DNA from: Algoriphagus sp.
GTDB lineage: Bacteria; Bacteroidota; Bacteroidia; Cytophagales; Cyclobacteriaceae
NCBI GenBank assembly: GCA_018336015.1
Contig: JAGXQZ010000075.1
Coordinates: 19,052 to 83,051 of the forward strand
Direction of reading: 5' to 3'
Length of the DNA stretch: 64,000 bases
In this document: positions 62,581 through 64,000 of the stretch, piece by piece
Layout: each line of letters begins with the position of its first letter
How positions within the stretch are numbered: position 1 is the stretch's first letter
The notes under the pieces: model-generated
Told to the model about the DNA's origin: nothing
What the model saw: the letters and a program-made list of their open reading frames with translations, nothing else
Databases searched by the model: none
Translations under genes and position numbers: made by a program

Positions 62581-63726
62581 ATGACCATTGACCACCAATC
62601 CAAAATCCTCAACAACCGCTATCTGGCGCTGGATGTCCTGCGGGGCATGACCATCGCTTTTATGATCATCGTCAATACACCGGGAAGCTGGAGAGACCTC
62701 TACGCACCACTCGCTCATGCCGATTGGCACGGATTCACCCCTACTGACTTGGTTTTCCCTACCTTCCTGTTTGTGGTGGGAAATGCCATGAGCTTCGCCT
62801 TGAAAAAGCTTAATGAAATGAGCTCCTCCGACTTTTACAAAAAAGTATTCAAGCGGGCGGCTTTGATTTTTCTAATTGGTTGGCTATTGAATTATTTCCC
62901 GTTTTTCGATTATAACGAAGCTGGGGAGATGGTCGCCGTCAAACTTTCAGAAGTCAGACTGTTGGGAGTTTTGCAGCGGATTGCTCTCTCCTATTTACTG
63001 GCGGCCTTGGTCGTTTATTGGACTGGAGATAAAGGTGCTTGGATTGTAGGGCTTGGTTCCTTAGTCATTTTTTGGCCTATCATGTATTTCTTTGGTGATG
63101 CAGGTGATCCCTACAGCCTTACTGGAAATGCGCAAATCAAATTGGATTTACTCCTGATCGGAGAAAAGCGCATGTATATGGGCGAAGGAATTCCTTTTGA
63201 TCCGGAAGGTATCCTGAGCACACTCACTTCCATGGTCAATGTCCTGGCAGGTTTTATTGTGGGCAAATTCATACAGAAAAAAGGAAATACTACTTCTACA
63301 GTTCAGGTGTTAGGAATTGCAGGAATCGTCCTTTTGGCCCTCGCTTACCTCTGGGATTTGGGCTTCCCGATCAATAAGAAAATTTGGACAAGTTCCTATG
63401 TATTGCTCACTGTGGGATGGGACTTGTTGCTCTTGGCAGGTTTGATTTTCCTGGTTGAAATCCAGAAACTGACCCGTTGGACTTATTTCTTTCAGGCATT
63501 TGGCCGCAACCCACTGATTCTTTATGTGTGTTCGGGTGTGGTCGTTTCCATTTTCTCCATGATCCTTGTGGGAGACACCACCTTCAAAGGCTGGATTTAT
63601 GCCAATCTCTTTACCAGTTGGCTGGATCCGAAAAATGCTTCGTTCCTTTTTGCCATCGCCTACATGCTCCTTATTTGGCTGATTGGCCTCTGGATGGATA
63701 AGAAGAAAATCTACGTCAAAGTCTAA
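62581..63726 (+). CDS. NagX-like membrane acyltransferase (heparan-alpha-glucosaminide N-acetyltransferase family)
   Basis: The 381-residue protein has about ten membrane helices and the family opening YLALDVLRGMTIAFMIIVNTPGSW and HADWHGFTPTDLVFPTFLFVVGNAMSF. Relatives transfer acetyl groups to glucosamine ends or are annotated DUF5009/NagX in amino-sugar loci. Divergence from GH20 across a palindrome-rich spacer suggests co-regulation in chitin or host-glycan amino-sugar use. The substrate is not shown. Confidence 0.9.
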   Translation: MTIDHQSKILNNRYLALDVLRGMTIAFMIIVNTPGSWRDLYAPLAHADWHGFTPTDLVFPTFLFVVGNAMSFALKKLNEMSSSDFYKKVFKRAALIFLIGWLLNYFPFFDYNEAGEMVAVKLSEVRLLGVLQRIALSYLLAALVVYWTGDKGAWIVGLGSLVIFWPIMYFFGDAGDPYSLTGNAQIKLDLLLIGEKRMYMGEGIPFDPEGILSTLTSMVNVLAGFIVGKFIQKKGNTTSTVQVLGIAGIVLLALAYLWDLGFPINKKIWTSSYVLLTVGWDLLLLAGLIFLVEIQKLTRWTYFFQAFGRNPLILYVCSGVVVSIFSMILVGDTTFKGWIYANLFTSWLDPKNASFLFAIAYMLLIWLIGLWMDKKKIYVKV

Positions 63727-63744
63727 AAAGGACCTTTGAATTGG

Positions 63745-63803
63745 AAAGGCTTTTGGCACAAATAGTTAACTTCCAAGACTGTTTAACCAAAAGCCTTTTT
63801 TTT
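63745..63803 (+). terminator. Terminator after the NagX-like gene
   Basis: AAAGGCTTTTGG (63745-63756) pairs with CCAAAAGCCTTT (63787-63798) over a 30-base loop, followed by T-run to 63803. The next ATG follows the last T directly, so the hairpin also lies in any leader of the next gene. Confidence 0.75.
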
Positions 63804-64000
63804 ATGCAACTCAAAATCGGAGTCTACAACATTGCCTGGATGCGGGATCTTTTTGAATCCAACGGCAACCCAAAAACCACCGGGAAAGAAGAAATCAAAA
63901 GTCGGCAACTCGCTGATATCATTCGGGGGATGGATCCGGATTTCCTCGGAATCGTCGAGGGTCCTGACACCCTTGTCAACGGAAGTAAAACTTCTACCCA
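63804..64000 (+). CDS. Endonuclease/exonuclease/phosphatase-family protein (3' truncated)
   Basis: The visible 65 residues begin MQLKIGVYNIAWMRDLFESNG and contain LADIIRGMDPDFLGIVEGPDTL. The pattern of a strand ending in N-I-x-W and a later LGIVEG (catalytic Glu) is typical of the EEP superfamily (DNase I-like). The window ends before the His-containing motifs, so the class of substrate cannot be assigned. Confidence 0.65.
   Translation, partial: MQLKIGVYNIAWMRDLFESNGNPKTTGKEEIKSRQLADIIRGMDPDFLGIVEGPDTLVNGSKTST

Overview
The window looks like chromosomal DNA from a member of the Bacteroidota, most likely the Cytophagales (Cyclobacteriaceae, Algoriphagus-like). This is an inference from gene content. 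It contains a Bat (aerotolerance) operon, lipoproteins with bare lipobox signals, a metH split into two genes, YwqK-type repeat proteins, an ATP-dependent ligase/helicase pair, and a PSD1/DUF1501 cytochrome cluster. Several promoters fit the Bacteroidota pattern (TTG, about 19-20 bases, then TAnnTTTG), and clear Shine-Dalgarno sites are rare. No rRNA, tRNA, CRISPR array, transposase or prophage was seen. Both ends are cut inside genes: batB on the left and an endonuclease/exonuclease/phosphatase-family gene on the right.

Layout. 1-2.1 kb: end of a Bat operon (batB and two TPR proteins), closed by a heptamer-built hairpin. 2.1-5.6 kb: thiolase, ApbE and a YwqK-repeat protein. 5.7-8.7 kb: purC, a STAS protein, RNase Z and the queuosine-precursor transporter, tightly packed. 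8.8-9.35 kb: an AT-rich MazF/PemK-type toxin-antitoxin pair. 9.5-13.8 kb: DEAD-box helicase, rsmE, a MerR regulator and dprA. 13.8-15.8 kb: Uma2-like nuclease, PepSY protein and HMG-CoA lyase. 15.9-20.85 kb: a methionine operon (two-gene metH plus metF) led by a clear SAM-I riboswitch. 20.9-26.6 kb: an outer-membrane-type protein and a very large multi-PAS hybrid histidine kinase. 26.8-30.7 kb: small proteins, a DUF819 membrane protein, a Nudix CoA pyrophosphatase and lipoproteins. 30.8-34.8 kb: ATP-dependent DNA ligase and Lhr-like helicase. 34.8-37.6 kb: TrkH/TrkA potassium uptake. 37.8-42.3 kb: RmuC, an alpha/beta hydrolase, a divergent NRAMP transporter and a DUF1080 protein. 42.26-43.07 kb: a four-helix-bundle gene flanked by inverted arrays of degenerate heptamers. 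43.1-47.2 kb: HIT, greA, a D-2-hydroxyacid dehydrogenase, mgtE and rsmA. 47.3-53.0 kb: pdxA, yceD-rpmF, fabH, efp and accBC (a fatty-acid synthesis and translation block). 53.2-59.1 kb: PSD1, DUF1501 and a membrane cytochrome fusion. 59.2-63.7 kb: SIS protein, GH20 hexosaminidase and a NagX-like acyltransferase, an amino-sugar locus.

The most interesting material lies between genes. There are heptamer-periodic inverted repeats around the four-helix-bundle gene, and a related seven-heptamer palindrome after the Bat operon. An 18-bp terminator-like hairpin sits between a consensus promoter and the greA start codon. The SAM-I riboswitch controls the split metH operon. A strong hairpin sits immediately before accBC, and paired palindromes lie in the divergent hexosaminidase/NagX-like spacer. 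Among the proteins, the NRAMP homologue lacks the DPGN and MPH metal-binding motifs, and the cytochrome fusion carries a hexosaminidase-type C-terminal domain.
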